From Pseudoalteromonas sp. TB64 (GTDB lineage: Bacteria > Pseudomonadota > Gammaproteobacteria > Enterobacterales > Alteromonadaceae): 35,792 nucleotides of DNA. The notes under the pieces were generated by a model. That model searched no databases, was not told the origin of the DNA, and saw only the letters and a program-made list of their open reading frames with translations. The stretch covers positions 110,802-146,593 of the forward strand of contig NZ_AUTQ01000081.1 in the NCBI RefSeq assembly GCF_000498095.1. The letters run 5' to 3'. Position numbers and translations under genes: made by a program. This document shows positions 34,277 to 35,792 of the stretch, piece after piece; within the stretch, counting starts at the first letter, position 1; every line of letters starts with the position of its first letter.

Positions 34277-35792
34277 CAGCACGACTTAGCACTTTTTATA
34301 AGCACCCTTTTCAAAGTAGCTTTCGCTTACTACTTAGTCTCTTTTTTACTGAAAAGTTAGTTCGCTTAATCATGTTTAAATTTCATGGTAACTTTAATAG
34401 TCATAAAATGAATGCTATTGAAGCATTACTCATGCCTTTTTTAATCATTTTCAGCTCAATTATTGTAAAACTTAATATCCGCAAGGAAGGCAGTTATGAA
34501 TGGTTTTACTTTAATTACCCTCACTTAAAGTTACCATATCGTAACTACTTATATTCAAATGCAGTACGGTTTTTTTTACAAAGTATTTTTTTAATATTTT
34601 TTAAAAATAGTGATAAAAAAAACTCAATTCGCGAAACAGCAAGTGATTATTTTTATGATGCAATTGGCTATATTTTTAGACAATTAAAGTGGATAGATTT
34701 AAAGCTAGGTAGAAAACTTAAGAGCTTACTTTCAAAAAATAAAAAACGCTCAAAACACAGTGCATTTCAATCATTTGCCAACGCACGTATTTGGCAAAAC
34801 AAATTAATTAAATATGTAATTATTGCTTTTTCATTATTCTTATTGGCTATTTTTGTAACTATTCCTTTTAGCTTAGAAGCCCAAGCTATATTTATCAGTT
34901 TTATTTTATTGGTAGCTTATTCACTTAAACGAATAAAAGGTCAAATGGCGACGATAGTCATGATCACCTTATCGGTTACAACATCTTCGCGCTATTTATG
35001 GTGGCGATATACAGAAACTCTAAATTGGGATGATCCACTCGCACTTGCTTTAGGTGCAGGCTTACTATTAGCTGAAACTTACGCATGGTTAGTACTAATA
35101 CTTGGCTTTTTTCAAACAATTAATCCATTAGAGCGTAAGCCAATTCCTCTTCCTAAAAACACTGACGATTGGCCAACTGTTGATGTATACATACCTACCT
35201 ATAATGAGCCTTTAAGTGTTGTAAGACCAACAACATTAGCAGCGTTAAGCATTGATTGGCCAGCAGATAAGCTAAATGTGTACATTTTAGATGATGGTAA
35301 ACGACCTGAGTTTGGTGAGTTTGCCAAAGAAGTCGGAGCGGGTTATTTAACTCGTCCTGATAACAATCACGCTAAAGCCGGTAATATGAATAGTGCCATG
35401 CGTTATACTGATGGTGAATACATTGCTATTTTTGATTGTGACCACGTCCCTGCTCGCTCATTTTTACAAATGACCATGGGTCAATTTTTGAAAGACAGTA
35501 AAGTATGTTTGGTTCAAACACCACATCACTTTTTCTCAGCCGACCCATTTGAAAGAAACTTAAATAATCACAGCCAAATACCTAACGAAAACATGCTCTT
35601 TTACGGGCTAATTCAAGATGGTAATGACATGTGGGACGCTACCTTTTTCTGTGGTTCGTGTGCAGTATTAAAACGCGAAGCACTTGATAATATAGGCGGT
35701 TTTGCATTCGAAACAGTAACTGAAGATGCCCACACAGCACTTAGAATGCAGCGTGCTGGTTATAAAACAGCATATATTAATATTCCACAAGC
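34273..35792 (+). CDS. bcsA: cellulose synthase catalytic subunit BcsA (N-terminal part; cut by window edge)
   Basis: BcsA is the inner-membrane GT2 enzyme that polymerises UDP-glucose into cellulose and threads it across the membrane; c-di-GMP activates it through a C-terminal PilZ domain. The frame starts at ATG 34273 and is open to the window end (506 codons). It has a long N-terminal region, as in E. coli, and several membrane segments (for example YVIIAFSLFLLAIFV and LALALGAGLLLAETYAWLV). The GT2 core begins PTVDVYIPTYNEPLSVV. Catalytic motifs are DDG (340-342), DCD (388-390, metal) and TED (483-485, base), with FFCGSCAVLKR between. QxxRW, the later helices and PilZ are outside the window. 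The start overlaps the bcsQ stop. Confidence 0.96.
   Translation, partial: MTARLSTFYKHPFQSSFRLLLSLFFTEKLVRLIMFKFHGNFNSHKMNAIEALLMPFLIIFSSIIVKLNIRKEGSYEWFYFNYPHLKLPYRNYLYSNAVRFFLQSIFLIFFKNSDKKNSIRETASDYFYDAIGYIFRQLKWIDLKLGRKLKSLLSKNKKRSKHSAFQSFANARIWQNKLIKYVIIAFSLFLLAIFVTIPFSLEAQAIFISFILLVAYSLKRIKGQMATIVMITLSVTTSSRYLWWRYTETLNWDDPLALALGAGLLLAETYAWLVLILGFFQTINPLERKPIPLPKNTDDWPTVDVYIPTYNEPLSVVRPTTLAALSIDWPADKLNVYILDDGKRPEFGEFAKEVGAGYLTRPDNNHAKAGNMNSAMRYTDGEYIAIFDCDHVPARSFLQMTMGQFLKDSKVCLVQTPHHFFSADPFERNLNNHSQIPNENMLFYGLIQDGNDMWDATFFCGSCAVLKREALDNIGGFAFETVTEDAHTALRMQRAGYKTAYINIPQ

Overview
The window is AT-rich chromosomal DNA from a Gram-negative marine gammaproteobacterium. Gene content and order (rpsT/murJ-ribF-ileS-lspA-fkpB-ispH next to minor type IV pilin genes, rluD-pgeF-clpB divergent from bamD), the protein sequences and the base composition fit Alteromonadales, most likely Pseudoalteromonas or a close relative. 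The genus call is inference. Nearly all the DNA is coding. I saw no tRNA, rRNA, CRISPR array, prophage or intact insertion sequence.

Layout: (1) 1-4240: 5' part of clpB with a heat-shock-type promoter, then pgeF and rluD on the minus strand, bamD on the plus strand, a bidirectional terminator, and glnB. (2) 4340-11400: a type IV pilus tip and minor-pilin locus. Two paralogous FimT/GspH pilins run on the plus strand towards the minus-strand operon pilV-pilW-pilX-pilY1-pilE. (3) 11420-13160: a LytS/AlgZ-type histidine kinase and a LytTR (AlgR-like) response regulator immediately upstream of pilV. A direct repeat of the LytTR-operator kind lies just upstream of a candidate pilV promoter. (4) 13197-21090: housekeeping genes ispH, fkpB, lspA, ileS, ribF and murJ, with divergent rpsT (UUG start). 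(5) 21112-28083: a more variable stretch. It holds a 209-bp element with short terminal inverted repeats, a lone CheY-like receiver protein, small unknown membrane or exported proteins, a GhrA-type reductase, an OlsF-like bifunctional acyltransferase, OmpW, a THEM6-type thioesterase homologue, and a gene for a small exported protein broken by an apparent 1-base deletion in a T run. (6) 28112-29668: tyrR. (7) 29799-35792: an Escherichia coli-type (type II) cellulose locus, with bcsE-bcsF-bcsG divergent from bcsR-bcsQ-bcsA. bcsA runs off the window end.

How the parts work together: the pilin genes encode the priming and tip complex of a type IV pilus, probably controlled by the adjoining two-component pair, as AlgZ/AlgR controls the equivalent operon in Pseudomonas. 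The bcs genes make, regulate (BcsE, c-di-GMP) and decorate (BcsG, phosphoethanolamine) cellulose. Both are surface-attachment systems. The OlsF-like enzyme and the candidate Pho box upstream of it suggest membrane lipid remodelling under phosphate limitation.

No wholly new system is evident. The best leads are the two-component/minor-pilin regulatory module, a 19-bp perfect inverted repeat in front of the ghrA-like gene, the candidate Pho box before the OlsF-like gene, the frameshifted exported protein, the MITE-like element, and a BcsQ whose P-loop lysine is replaced by cysteine.
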